A DNA stretch of 64,000 nt from Planctomycetaceae bacterium (GTDB lineage: Bacteria; Planctomycetota; Planctomycetia; Planctomycetales; Planctomycetaceae). Made by a program: the position numbers and the translations under genes. Of the stretch, positions 39,449-49,072 are shown in pieces (position 1 is the stretch's first letter; each line of letters begins with the position of its first letter). The notes below the pieces were generated by a model. That model saw only the letters and a list, made by a program, of their open reading frames with translations, had not been told where the DNA came from and ran no database searches. The DNA lies in the NCBI GenBank assembly GCA_029259815.1, contig JAJDEJ010000212.1, positions 1-64,000 of the forward strand. Reading direction: 5' to 3'.

Positions 39449-41722
39449 ATGAATTTCCTGTCGTCTTGGATCGCTGAACATTTTCTCAACCCGGCCTTTT
39501 TCTGGCCGGGGATGGCGTTGATCGCGGCACCGATCATCATCCATCTCATCAATCGTTTGCGGTTTCGCCGCGTGCGGTTCGCGGCGATGGAGTTCCTGCT
39601 CTCCAGTGAGCAGCACAATCGTCGCCGCATCCTGCTGGAGCAACTGCTGCTGTTGCTGTTTCGCGTCCTCATCGTGGCCTTGATTGCTCTGCTGATATCG
39701 CGTCTGATCGTTGACCCGAGTCAGTTAACGCTGTTTCAGGGGGCGAAGTCACATCACGTGTTTCTCCTTGATGACAGTGGCTCGATGCGAGACCGCGTGG
39801 GTGAGGAGACCGCTTTTGACCAGGCCAAAGCTGTCATTCTCAAGCTCGTCTCGGAAGGAGCTCGCCGTCCCGGCACGCAGCGGTTCACCCTGCTGCTCAT
39901 GTCGCAACCAGACAGCACGTTTGCCAACCTCGGTGAGCGAGACATCAATACTCAACTGGTCGAAGAGCTCTCCGCCAAGCTGGAGGCACTCGAGTGCACG
40001 CATCAACGGGTCGATCTGGTCGCCGGACTGGAAGCAGCCGGACAGCGGCTTGCTGATGACCGGTCAGCCGCTCAACACCTGCACGTTCTCTCGGACTTCC
40101 GCAAGAGTGACTGGGTGGGGGCTTCGACCGTTAGTGAAACCATCAAGTCGCTTGACGAATCCGAAGTCAGTATCAGTTTCATCCGGGCGGTGTCGGACGG
40201 TCACGAGAATCTGGGCATCACCAGTCTCACCGGAGCGGTGGAGGTCGCGGCGGCAGGAATTCCGGTCCAACTCGCTGTCGCCGTGCAGAATTATGGTCAA
40301 CGTGAAGCGAATGATGTTCGACTGTCGGTCATCGCAGACGGCGAGCGGTTGCCGTTGAATCTGCTCTTCGAAGCCATCGCAGTTGGCAAAACGGAGTCGC
40401 GTAATTTTGATGTCCGCTTTGTCGAACCGGGCAAACATCGCATCGAAGTGACTCTCGAAACAGATGCCCTGGAGACAGACAACACGCGACATCTGGCGAT
40501 TGATGTGCCGCTGGAGAATGAGGTTCTGATCGTCGACGGTTCGCCCGCCAGCGAGCAGGGGCTGTTCATCGCTGACGCGCTGGCGGCTGACCGGACAGTC
40601 ACCGGTTATGCACCGGTCATTGACAATGTCAGCGGCATGCGGCGACGCAACCTCGAACCGTTTCAGTCCATTATCCTGATTAATGTCGACGAGTTGCCGC
40701 CCGATGCCCTCCAAGCGGTGCAGGACTTCGTCGCGAATGGAGGTGGGTTGGTCTGGTACGTCGGTGACACAGTTCGGTCGGCGTACTACAACGAGACGCT
40801 TTATCAAGAGGGAGCTGGGCTATTCCCGGTTCCCTTGTCAGCGACGCCTCAGTCTCTTGACCATTCGCTGACCGAGTCCGGGCCGGACGTACTCGTCAGT
40901 AATCATCCCATGTTCAGCATCCTCAGCGGACAGGACAATCCGTTCATCGACGTGGTCACCATCAATCAGTACCTTCCAGTCGATACGGAAGTCGTCGAAG
41001 CCGGGAGCGATGAAATTGGAAATGCGACCGTCATCGCCCGTCTGCGAAACCGGGAACCGTTGATTCTCGAACATGCCTATGGAGAGGGCCGCGTGGTCAC
41101 GTTTCTCACGAGTGCGGGACCGCTGCCCACGACTGACGGCAACGTGTGGAACAACTGGGCCAGTGGTGACGCGGCTCCGAGTTTCGCGGTCATGCAACTC
41201 GAATTGCAGAAGCATATTGCCCGCCGCAATCGGTCTCAGCCACAGCGAATCGTCGGCGAGCCAATCGAGGAACGGCTCAATCGGGCCGACTATCTGGAGG
41301 ATCTGGAGATCGTGACCCCCGACGACGATGTGCTCTCTCTCAAGGCAGCCGCTCCGGAAACCATGGCTCCCACAGGCACCACTGATGTCGAGATTGCCGA
41401 TGCCTGGGTCGCCAACTTTCGCGAGACGGACGATCCCGGTGTCTACATTGTTCGTCGATTCGATCATCAGCAGCAGGCAGAAGAGACTTGGATGGCCTAC
41501 AATGTCCCTACAGAGGAAAGCGATCTGATCGTCGCCGACGAAGAGGCCCTGACTCAGCAGTGGGGAGAGGAAATCAGTGTCGCGATTCAGGAGGGGGATG
41601 CCCTCGACTGGATTCGCAACGAGCCGCCCGGTCAGGACGTTCGCTGGTGGCTGCTCGCTGGCCTGCTCCTCTTATTCGTTGGTGAACAAGTGTTGGCGTA
41701 TCGGTTGGGGTATCACATATAG
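39449..41722 (+). CDS. BatA-type membrane protein with von Willebrand A domain
   Basis: A 757-residue protein. The BatA-like N terminus has two hydrophobic segments (about residues 13-32 and 60-85) flanking RFRRVRFAAMEFL. A VWA domain follows with a MIDAS motif DDSGSM near residue 108. Residues about 250-700 form beta-rich extracytoplasmic domains with a glutamine-amidotransferase-like segment, and a final membrane helix (about 730-750) precedes a short tail. BatA proteins in other phyla act with MoxR ATPases in envelope stress and protein maturation, but no moxR or DUF58 gene is in this window. The next VWA gene begins 91 bases downstream. Confidence 0.82.
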   Translation: MNFLSSWIAEHFLNPAFFWPGMALIAAPIIIHLINRLRFRRVRFAAMEFLLSSEQHNRRRILLEQLLLLLFRVLIVALIALLISRLIVDPSQLTLFQGAKSHHVFLLDDSGSMRDRVGEETAFDQAKAVILKLVSEGARRPGTQRFTLLLMSQPDSTFANLGERDINTQLVEELSAKLEALECTHQRVDLVAGLEAAGQRLADDRSAAQHLHVLSDFRKSDWVGASTVSETIKSLDESEVSISFIRAVSDGHENLGITSLTGAVEVAAAGIPVQLAVAVQNYGQREANDVRLSVIADGERLPLNLLFEAIAVGKTESRNFDVRFVEPGKHRIEVTLETDALETDNTRHLAIDVPLENEVLIVDGSPASEQGLFIADALAADRTVTGYAPVIDNVSGMRRRNLEPFQSIILINVDELPPDALQAVQDFVANGGGLVWYVGDTVRSAYYNETLYQEGAGLFPVPLSATPQSLDHSLTESGPDVLVSNHPMFSILSGQDNPFIDVVTINQYLPVDTEVVEAGSDEIGNATVIARLRNREPLILEHAYGEGRVVTFLTSAGPLPTTDGNVWNNWASGDAAPSFAVMQLELQKHIARRNRSQPQRIVGEPIEERLNRADYLEDLEIVTPDDDVLSLKAAAPETMAPTGTTDVEIADAWVANFRETDDPGVYIVRRFDHQQQAEETWMAYNVPTEESDLIVADEEALTQQWGEEISVAIQEGDALDWIRNEPPGQDVRWWLLAGLLLLFVGEQVLAYRLGYHI

Positions 41723-41813
41723 AGTAGTCATCACGTTCCGCGTGAAGACAAGAGTCAAGGGAGACCGGGAACCCGCTCAACGCGATGACCCTGGGTATTC
41801 ACAACGGATTAAC

Positions 41814-44291
41814 ATGACGTGGAGCGGTCACATTCTGTTGGCGAACGGGGATGCATCGACTGCCGATGACGTCACCTCAACAACGACAGTCGAAGTCGAC
41901 TTCCCGCCGCAGACGGTTGCGGAAGGAGTGTTGTTCGCCGGATTCGCCATCGCTGCGGTCCTGTTGATTACTTTCCTGTGGCACGACACGTCTCGACTCA
42001 GCGGTCTGCAACGTGCCTGGCTGCTCCTGCTACGACTCGCCGCCTTTGCAGGAGTGCTGATCATCGCACTGAATCCCCATCAGCGGACGCAGAAGGAATC
42101 GTTCCGGCCTTCGCAGGTGATACTTCTTGCTGACACGTCGACCTCAATGCAACAGCCGGCCGATGACCCGGCGGTCATCTCATCGACTGAGCCGACGGAA
42201 ATGCGGTGGGAGGCCATACAACAGCTGCTGTCTGAATCTCCACTCATCGACAAGCTGCGCGAGCAACATGTGGTCGATGTCGCGACATTCGACAGCGATC
42301 TCCTGACCGGTCAATTGCGGCTTCCCAAACGTCTGTCCCTGGCGGACTCGGAAGGTCCCGTAGAGTCGACCGATGACGAGGCGTCAGCCGATTGGGAGAA
42401 GATCCTTCAGCCAACAGGCCTTGCCACGCGTCTGGGTGACTCCGTCGACAAGCTGCTGGCGGAGAGCCGCAGTGAGACGCTGGCCGGCATCGTGGTGCTG
42501 ACTGATGGGGCGAACAACGTCGGACGTGACGTCACGTCGGCCAATCGTCGGGCGAAACGGGAAGGCGTGCCCTTATTTGGGGTGGGGGTCGGAGGCACCA
42601 AGCCGCCCGTCAATCTGCAACTCGCGAGACTGATCGTTCCCTCAGATGTGCATGTGGGCGATGCGTTTGAAGTGACTGCTCTCTTGCAATCATCAGGGGT
42701 CAGCGACTGGCTGGCAGAGCAGAATCGTTCTGGTCCACTCTCGGTGTTGGTGGAACTCTTGCGACGAGACCCGGATACCAATGAGACGTCCGTGGAGGAC
42801 TCGCAGGAGGTGCAATTGGGTGATGATGGCGTGCCGGTCGAGGTGACGTTTTCCCAGTCGCCCACATCCGCCGCTGAGGTCGAGTACAGCGTCCAGGTCC
42901 GTCCGCCCCCCGCCTTGCTGGAGAGTCGCGATGATGACAATCTCGTCTCCCGGACAGTCAACATCTTTGATCGACCCACAAGGGTGCTCATGATCGCGGG
43001 AGGGCCGATGCGTGACTATCGGTTTGCGAAGAATGTGCTGTATCGTCATCCCTCGATGGAGGTGGACGTCTGGCTGCAGACCGGCAGCGTCGGCATCTCT
43101 CAGGACGCGAATGAGGTGCTGTTTGATTTCCCGGAGACTCGTGAGGGACTGTTTTCTTACGATGTGGTGATGGCCTTCGACATCGACTGGTCGCAAATCC
43201 CGAGCGAACGCCGCGAGTGGCTGACCGAGTGGATCGCCAGCGAAGGGGGCGGGTTGGTGACAATCGCTGGTGACATCTTTACCCATCAACTGGCGGCTGC
43301 AGAGGAAGAGTTTGCGGACGTGCTGACGCTGTATCCTGTGGTGTTGGAGCCCGTGCGTCCGCAGTTTGATCGCAAAGACCGTTGGAACCAGCCTTGGCAA
43401 ATTGACTTCACCCCCGAGGGACAAGCAGCGGCCTTTCTGCGAATTACGGACGACCCGGAAACGTCACAACTGGCATGGGACCAGTTTTCCGGCGTGTTCC
43501 GCGCCTATCCCACCAACGGCCAGAAGAGTGGTGCCACGGTCTATGGCTACTTCAGTGATCCTCTCTCGCGAACAGATGAAGGGGCACCGATTCTCCTCGC
43601 GTCGCAGCGATACGGACAGGGCATCACGGCCTACATTGGGAGTCCCGAGATCTGGCGACTCCGAGCACTCGAAGAGGCGTACAACGAACGTTTCTGGATC
43701 AACCTGACAAGAATGGCATCAGAAGGCCGTTCCAAACGTGGCCTTCAGCGAGCGATGATCGTCCTGGACGGCCGCGAATATGGTGTGGGGCAGACGGTGC
43801 CCGTGCGGGCGCGGGTCTTGACGGCCTCCTTTGAAACTTTGGATCAGAAGACAGTCACCATCGACGTCTACGATCCTCGTGGCCGACCGCTCATCCCATC
43901 GCCCGTATTGCGTCAGGATCAAACTCGCCCCGCTGAGTTTGTCGGCGACTTTCGTGTGACAACACCAGGCAAGTATCGCCTCGATCTTCCCGTACCCGAC
44001 TCAGCCGAAAGCGTGAAAGGCGAAGTGATGGTCACATTGCCCAAGCTGGAGATGGAGTCGTTGCGGCAGGATGTGTCCCAACTCCAAGCCCTCGTCGCGG
44101 AGACGGGCGGGGAGTACATCCCCTTGAAGGATGCAGCAACTCGTCTGCCCGAACTTCTGCCGAATCGGGGGCAGACATTTGTGCTCGATCAGCAGGTGGT
44201 CGAACTTTGGGACCGCCGCTGGGTGATGTTTTTACTGATTGGCCTCTTGTCACTCGAGTGGCTATCGCGAAAACTCCTGAAGCTGGCTTAA
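41814..44291 (+). CDS. second VWA-domain membrane protein
   Basis: An 825-residue protein. Two N-terminal hydrophobic segments (about 41-60 and 68-86) precede a VWA-like domain with a MIDAS-type motif ADTSTSMQQ near residue 105 and a second metal-site block VVLTDGANNVG near 226. The large C-terminal extracytoplasmic part includes a ThuA/glutamine-amidotransferase-like module (VLMIAGGPMRDYRFAKN, about residues 390-406). It ends in a membrane helix (WVMFLLIGLLSLEWLS). The frame is open to 41577 inside the BatA gene, but ATG 41814 is the first start after it. It probably forms a heterocomplex with the preceding BatA-type protein. Confidence 0.8.
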   Translation: MTWSGHILLANGDASTADDVTSTTTVEVDFPPQTVAEGVLFAGFAIAAVLLITFLWHDTSRLSGLQRAWLLLLRLAAFAGVLIIALNPHQRTQKESFRPSQVILLADTSTSMQQPADDPAVISSTEPTEMRWEAIQQLLSESPLIDKLREQHVVDVATFDSDLLTGQLRLPKRLSLADSEGPVESTDDEASADWEKILQPTGLATRLGDSVDKLLAESRSETLAGIVVLTDGANNVGRDVTSANRRAKREGVPLFGVGVGGTKPPVNLQLARLIVPSDVHVGDAFEVTALLQSSGVSDWLAEQNRSGPLSVLVELLRRDPDTNETSVEDSQEVQLGDDGVPVEVTFSQSPTSAAEVEYSVQVRPPPALLESRDDDNLVSRTVNIFDRPTRVLMIAGGPMRDYRFAKNVLYRHPSMEVDVWLQTGSVGISQDANEVLFDFPETREGLFSYDVVMAFDIDWSQIPSERREWLTEWIASEGGGLVTIAGDIFTHQLAAAEEEFADVLTLYPVVLEPVRPQFDRKDRWNQPWQIDFTPEGQAAAFLRITDDPETSQLAWDQFSGVFRAYPTNGQKSGATVYGYFSDPLSRTDEGAPILLASQRYGQGITAYIGSPEIWRLRALEEAYNERFWINLTRMASEGRSKRGLQRAMIVLDGREYGVGQTVPVRARVLTASFETLDQKTVTIDVYDPRGRPLIPSPVLRQDQTRPAEFVGDFRVTTPGKYRLDLPVPDSAESVKGEVMVTLPKLEMESLRQDVSQLQALVAETGGEYIPLKDAATRLPELLPNRGQTFVLDQQVVELWDRRWVMFLLIGLLSLEWLSRKLLKLA

Positions 44292-44778
44292 CCGATGACG
44301 CAATCCGATCAAGAACTGCACTTTTCAGAAGAGAAGTCCCCATGACTTATCCTTGACAGTGAACACAGACAGGAAGATGAGGAAACGCAAATCTCCACGA
44401 ATTCACACTCATTGCTGTTAGACAGTCCGGCGCTCTTAAGTAATTAGTGAACATTCGCGTGGATTAGTGTTCCAGAACCGTAGTCATTGCAATTGCTGCA
44501 CCGAGGAAGGACCGAAAATGTGCCCAACTGGTCAAACAACGCGAGTGGTGCGTCACTGCTTGATTTTAGGGTGGCAGGGTCAGGAGCGAAGCGGATGGCC
44601 CTGACGTTAGGCGTCCACCCGCGCAGGGCCATCCCGTTGGTCTGACCCTGCCACCCAACCCGAATTCTTAGCCGTGACGCACCACTAGACTACTCCCACT
44701 GAGTTGACGTGAATATCTCGTCGAGTGGCGTACCAACCGTGAAATCACTTTTTGATCTGCAATCAACCGGACCCCGAC
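44292..44778. other. intergenic region carrying a palindromic repeat
   Basis: 487 bases that interrupt the otherwise tight run of envelope genes. The full-length repeat at 44542-44688 fills about a third. A TTGACA at 44355-44360 could be a -35 box, but the -10 is not clear. I see no coding region. The region might contain a secondary promoter for the downstream genes. Confidence 0.5.
44542..44688. repeat. full-length copy of a dispersed palindromic repeat (MITE-like)
   Basis: A 147-base element. The perfect outer inverted repeat is AGTGGTGCGTCAC (44544-44556) and GTGACGCACCACT (44674-44686). Inner arms pair over 15 bases (GGGTGGCAGGGTCAG with CTGACCCTGCCACCC) and 11 bases (GGATGGCCCTG with CAGGGCCATCC) around a 20-base loop. 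It matches the copy at 29843-29988 along its whole length. No open frame, so it would need a transposase in trans if mobile. Confidence 0.9.
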
Positions 44779-47241
44779 GTGGCCACCACACACACACGAC
44801 TGCCTGACGACGTACTCAGCGTCCTCAACGACTTGCGCGGTCGTATTCGTCGGTACGTGCTGATCGAGGGTGTGTCGCTGGTGGTGGTGGTGATCTGCGG
44901 CTTGTTCTGGTTGAGTTACCTGACCGACTGGGCCTACTTCCGATTGAGTCGACTGGAACTTCCCGGCTGGCTGCGATCGACATTTCTGATCGTCATGCTG
45001 TGCAGTCTGGTCGGGGGAGTGCTCGCGTGGATTGTGGCTCGGCTCATGCGGAAGATTCGCAGTCGAGCCTTGGCACTGGTGCTGGAGAAACGATTCCCCG
45101 AGTTGGACGATCGGCTGATCACGGCTGTTGAGTTGGCAGAGAATGGTGATGGGAACGAGACGCCGTTCGCATCCGCGATGCAGAGACGGACGATCACAGA
45201 CGCTGCACTCACGGCACGCAAGCTTGATCTGGAGACCGTATTTGATCGTCGCCCTCTCAAACGGGCACTTGCCGGGGCGATCATGCTCCTCGTCTCGATC
45301 GCCGGGCTGGGAATTGCTGACGCCTCATCTGTTCAGCGGTGGTACTCGGCATTTGTGCTCGGACGAGACAACTACTGGGATCCCTTCCGCCGGTCAGCAT
45401 TGTCAGTCGGCGTCGTTGCACAACCAGGCGACAGGTTTCGGAGGCTCACCACGGACGACGAATACCGACACCCGCGCGGAGCAGACCTGGTGGTACGAGT
45501 CGATGTCCCGGACGACAAGGTCGTCCCCGAGCAGGTGACATTGCATTACCGCACGGTCGGAGAGACTGGCAGCAGTCAGGGGCGTGTGACGATGACGCAG
45601 GTCGGCGATCAGACATTTCGACACGTGCTCAGTCGCGCGATGGACGATCATCAACTCTGGGTTGTCGGTGGAGACTTCACCAATCGACTGCCCTACCGGG
45701 TCGATGTCGTCGACCCACCACGCATTGACAGCATCTCGCTCGACTGTGACTACCCGGCCTACACAGGGATGAACGCGTTTGCCGATCAACAAGTCCCCGT
45801 GCAGGGAACACAGGTCTCACTCCCGGTGGGCACCCGTTTCGTATTGCGTGCTGAGACGAACAAACCGCTGCTCGGTGTGCGGATTCGGTCACCCTTGTTC
45901 GACTTGTCATTCGCGAACGCGACAACGTCAGACGAGCTGTCCGAAGCGAAACAGCCTTCGATCGTTTCCAGTCAACTCATCGTCAAGTCAGCGGAGACAG
46001 AACAATCAACGACGTATCCTCTGGGTGCGGGTGACGTGCAAAGTCTGATGGTCAGTGACGGTTTCGGCTTTGAGTTACCTCTGATTGTCGCGTCTGACGC
46101 TGCCGAGCGATTGTCGACCTGGGAGGACTCTGTCCCATTCGAGTTACCCGTACCACCTGATGTGCCCCTGCAGTTCGAGTTGCACGATGCAGACGACATT
46201 CGGAGTGGGGAACCAATCCGGCTCACCATCAACGGCATCGTCGATCTTCCGCCTGTCATCGAGACCCGGTTGAAGGGTATCGGTCGCTCGATCACACGAC
46301 TCGCTCGTATTCCGATCGAAGGGACGATCATCGACGACTACGGCGTCAGTACGGCCAGTTTTGGACACCGTGTGGACGATGCAGAGCAATACGATCACAC
46401 GCGACTCTCTCTGGAACCATCTGGTTATAAGTCATTCACCTTGGGGGGGGCCGAGCCACAGGCCACCGAACCATTCAGTGTGCGAACGCTGGAACTCAGT
46501 CTGGGTCAGAAACTGGTTCTCTCGGTGTTCGCAACAGATGGTGATGATGTCACCGGGCCGCATGAGAGTCATGGCGAGGTGTACACCTTCCGTGTCGTCT
46601 CCAACGAAGAGTTGCTGGCGATCCTGTATGACAAGGAACTCAACCTCCGGCTGCGATTCGAACAGATTATCAACGAGGTGACCGAAGCCCGCGATGATCT
46701 CGCAGCACATCTCGTCCTGAGCCGCGAAGCTCGTGATCTGCGAGCGGTCGAGCAGCCGACGGATGAGCAACGTGCCCTGCTCGATCAGACGAATACCTCG
46801 CTCGCCGTCTGTGCAGACCGTCGTCTGCAGTCACTCCGTAAGAACCACACAGAGACCCGTTCGATCGAGGAATCCTTCTCTGATATCCGCGAGGAGATGG
46901 TCAACAACCGTGTCGACAACTCGACCGCCCTGGAGCGAATCGACGACGGAATCCTGACTCCTCTCCACCAGATCAACGAATTCGACTATCCTGAAGCCGA
47001 CCAGAACATCGCCCTGTTTCGGCTTGTGCACGAGCAAGGTGATCGCTCAACGAAGGAGATTCAAGCGGCCATCGATGCCATCGAAACGATGCTTGATCGC
47101 ATGGACGGCGTGCTGACTGAGATGCGACGTCGTGAGACGTTCAACGAGATCGTCAAGTTGTATCAGTCGCTGTTGGAGAAAGAGCAAGAGCTTCACAACC
47201 GCACAAAGAAGGCCCACATTGACTCCCTGTTCAATGAATAG
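44779..47241 (+). CDS. large membrane protein with coiled-coil tail (DUF4175-like N terminus)
   Basis: An 820-residue protein I only partly recognise. Three hydrophobic segments near the N terminus (about residues 29-50, 66-88 and 160-180) enclose a cytoplasmic loop with EKRFPELDDRLITAVELAE, reminiscent of DUF4175 proteins. Residues about 185-610 look beta-rich and extracytoplasmic. Residues about 620-820 are a long coiled coil (KELNLRLRFEQIINEVTEAR and so on). The start is uncertain: GTG 44779 is chosen, TTG 44752 is possible. It sits between the VWA proteins and the low-complexity protein, so an envelope scaffold role is inferred. Confidence 0.7.
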   Translation: MATTHTRLPDDVLSVLNDLRGRIRRYVLIEGVSLVVVVICGLFWLSYLTDWAYFRLSRLELPGWLRSTFLIVMLCSLVGGVLAWIVARLMRKIRSRALALVLEKRFPELDDRLITAVELAENGDGNETPFASAMQRRTITDAALTARKLDLETVFDRRPLKRALAGAIMLLVSIAGLGIADASSVQRWYSAFVLGRDNYWDPFRRSALSVGVVAQPGDRFRRLTTDDEYRHPRGADLVVRVDVPDDKVVPEQVTLHYRTVGETGSSQGRVTMTQVGDQTFRHVLSRAMDDHQLWVVGGDFTNRLPYRVDVVDPPRIDSISLDCDYPAYTGMNAFADQQVPVQGTQVSLPVGTRFVLRAETNKPLLGVRIRSPLFDLSFANATTSDELSEAKQPSIVSSQLIVKSAETEQSTTYPLGAGDVQSLMVSDGFGFELPLIVASDAAERLSTWEDSVPFELPVPPDVPLQFELHDADDIRSGEPIRLTINGIVDLPPVIETRLKGIGRSITRLARIPIEGTIIDDYGVSTASFGHRVDDAEQYDHTRLSLEPSGYKSFTLGGAEPQATEPFSVRTLELSLGQKLVLSVFATDGDDVTGPHESHGEVYTFRVVSNEELLAILYDKELNLRLRFEQIINEVTEARDDLAAHLVLSREARDLRAVEQPTDEQRALLDQTNTSLAVCADRRLQSLRKNHTETRSIEESFSDIREEMVNNRVDNSTALERIDDGILTPLHQINEFDYPEADQNIALFRLVHEQGDRSTKEIQAAIDAIETMLDRMDGVLTEMRRRETFNEIVKLYQSLLEKEQELHNRTKKAHIDSLFNE

Positions 47242-47326
47242 ATCTCGATCGCAAAACGTGCATCGCCAATTTCACAGGAACCATCATCTCTCATCAGGCG
47301 TCTCCCTCACAGCAGGGAACTTCTTT

Positions 47327-49072
47327 ATGTCCAATACCCGGCATATCACTTTTTTGATTTACGTGTTCGCGTTCTGTCTTTGTCTCACCAATTCAAGGGC
47401 AGGATGGACAGATGATGAGCAACCGCAGGCTGCCGAAACGTCTTCAACAGAGGAGCAGCGCCTGGACATTCTGCAGCAGGCACTCAAGAACGATTATGAT
47501 CGTCTGGAAGACAAACTCCTCGAATTGGCGGAGTACACTCGTCGGACCGACCCGGACCGGGCAGAGTTGTTGATTCGCGTACGTCGGGAGAGTACCTCGC
47601 GACGTATCTCCGCGCAGATGGAGCGGGTGGTCGAGTCTCTTACGCCCAGCGATGAAGGCGATGTGTTGTTCGGCGACGCCCTCTCTCGTCAGGAGGAGTT
47701 GCTTGCTGATCTGTCTGCATTGCTGGCGCTCCTGCAAAGCGAAGATGAGCGTGACCGCATTGATGCTGAGATCGCCCGCATTCAGGATCTACTCAAGGAC
47801 ACCAACCGTATCATCGGCCAACAGAAAGATGTCCGAGCCGACACGGAACGCGGGGGCGACCCCCAGGATCTGCAAAGCGATCAACAAAAGGTTGCGGAAG
47901 ATGCCGATCGGCTTGCAGAGAAGATTGATCAGCAAGACGCCGAACGCCGCGCGGAGGACAGTGGCGAACCGCGCGAGGGCGAGCCATCCGACCAAGAAGG
48001 TGAGCCTGAGTCCCGCGATTCGGAGAGCGGCGAGCCAAAGGAGCCCGGAGAACCCAGTGAGGGGGAACCGTCAGAGAGCAAAGATCCGAGTGAAAGTGAG
48101 TCGCAGCCGTCAGAAGGCGAATCGTCAGAAGGTGAACCGTCGGAGGGCGAGCCACAGGAGGGAGAGCAGTCGCCATCGGAAGGACAGCAGAAACCACCGG
48201 GGCAGCCGCAACAAGGACAACCCCAACAGGGTCAACCGCAGCAGTCCAGCGAGCAGACTCCCGGTCGTGAACAACTCGAGCAGGCTCGCGAGCAGATGCA
48301 GCAGGCGATCGAGCAACTCCAGCAGGAGCAATTGGACGAAGCGTCCGACGAGCAGGATGCAGCCATCGCCAAACTCGAAGAGATGAAGGCCGAGTTGGAG
48401 GAGATTCTCAGGCAGTTGCGTGAGGAAGAACGCAAGATGCTGCTGGCCCAGCTCGAAGCCCGCTTCCAGCGGATGCTCGAACTGCAGCTCAACATCAACA
48501 ACGGAACTCTGAAGCTCGACCGCGTGCCAGTCGACGAGCGAGACGACGACCGGCATCTGGCCGAATCAACCAGGCTTGGTCGGGACGAACAGAAGAACCT
48601 CACCGAAGCAGACAAAGCACTGATGCTCCTCAAGGAAGAAGGCTCGTCCGTCGCATTTCCCGAGGCGGTTGAGATGATGATCGACAATATGCAGGCGGTC
48701 AGTGGGAGACTCCAGCGAGGACAGACAGCTGAGACGACCCAACTCTTGGAGCGGCTCATCGTTGAGTCGCTGGAAGAGATGATCTTCGCCTTGCAAAAGG
48801 AAATGGAAAAGCAGGAGCAGCAACAACAGGACGGTCAGGGCCAACAGCCGGGACAGCCGACCGATCCCGAACTGGTCGATCAACTTGCAGAATTGAAGTT
48901 GATCCGCTCGCTGCAAATTCAAATCAACCGGCTCACCCAACAGTACGGCTCTGCGTTCGAGGGTGAGCAAGCGCGGGACCTCGACGATCTTGGCTTCCTC
49001 CGCAAGCTCAGCCGCCGTCAGGAGCGGATCCAGGATGCGACGTACGATCTGTCGATTGGGAAGAACAAGTGA
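47327..49072 (+). CDS. exported coiled-coil protein with Glu/Ser/Pro- and Gln-rich low-complexity region
   Basis: A 581-residue protein with a signal peptide (about 25 residues). Residues about 30-180 are helical. Residues about 190-310 are low-complexity: an acidic part with repeats of SEGEP/GEPSE type, then a Gln/Pro/Gly part with repeated QPQQGQ units. Residues about 315-580 are again coiled coil, rich in EQLQQ and EEMKAELEE heptads. It may form extended fibres or a flexible tether in the periplasm. ATG 47327 lies 85 bases after the preceding gene; the next gene starts with a 4-base overlap. Family unknown. Confidence 0.75.
   Translation: MSNTRHITFLIYVFAFCLCLTNSRAGWTDDEQPQAAETSSTEEQRLDILQQALKNDYDRLEDKLLELAEYTRRTDPDRAELLIRVRRESTSRRISAQMERVVESLTPSDEGDVLFGDALSRQEELLADLSALLALLQSEDERDRIDAEIARIQDLLKDTNRIIGQQKDVRADTERGGDPQDLQSDQQKVAEDADRLAEKIDQQDAERRAEDSGEPREGEPSDQEGEPESRDSESGEPKEPGEPSEGEPSESKDPSESESQPSEGESSEGEPSEGEPQEGEQSPSEGQQKPPGQPQQGQPQQGQPQQSSEQTPGREQLEQAREQMQQAIEQLQQEQLDEASDEQDAAIAKLEEMKAELEEILRQLREEERKMLLAQLEARFQRMLELQLNINNGTLKLDRVPVDERDDDRHLAESTRLGRDEQKNLTEADKALMLLKEEGSSVAFPEAVEMMIDNMQAVSGRLQRGQTAETTQLLERLIVESLEEMIFALQKEMEKQEQQQQDGQGQQPGQPTDPELVDQLAELKLIRSLQIQINRLTQQYGSAFEGEQARDLDDLGFLRKLSRRQERIQDATYDLSIGKNK

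Noticed and set aside
41577-41813. N-terminal extension of the second VWA gene into the BatA gene
   Set aside because: 146 bases would overlap the BatA-type gene, and the extension is Arg/Ser/Gly-rich without hydrophobic signal; ATG 41814 is better.
47132-47326. N-terminal extension of the low-complexity protein gene
   Set aside because: It starts within the preceding coding region and precedes a clear signal peptide at 47327.
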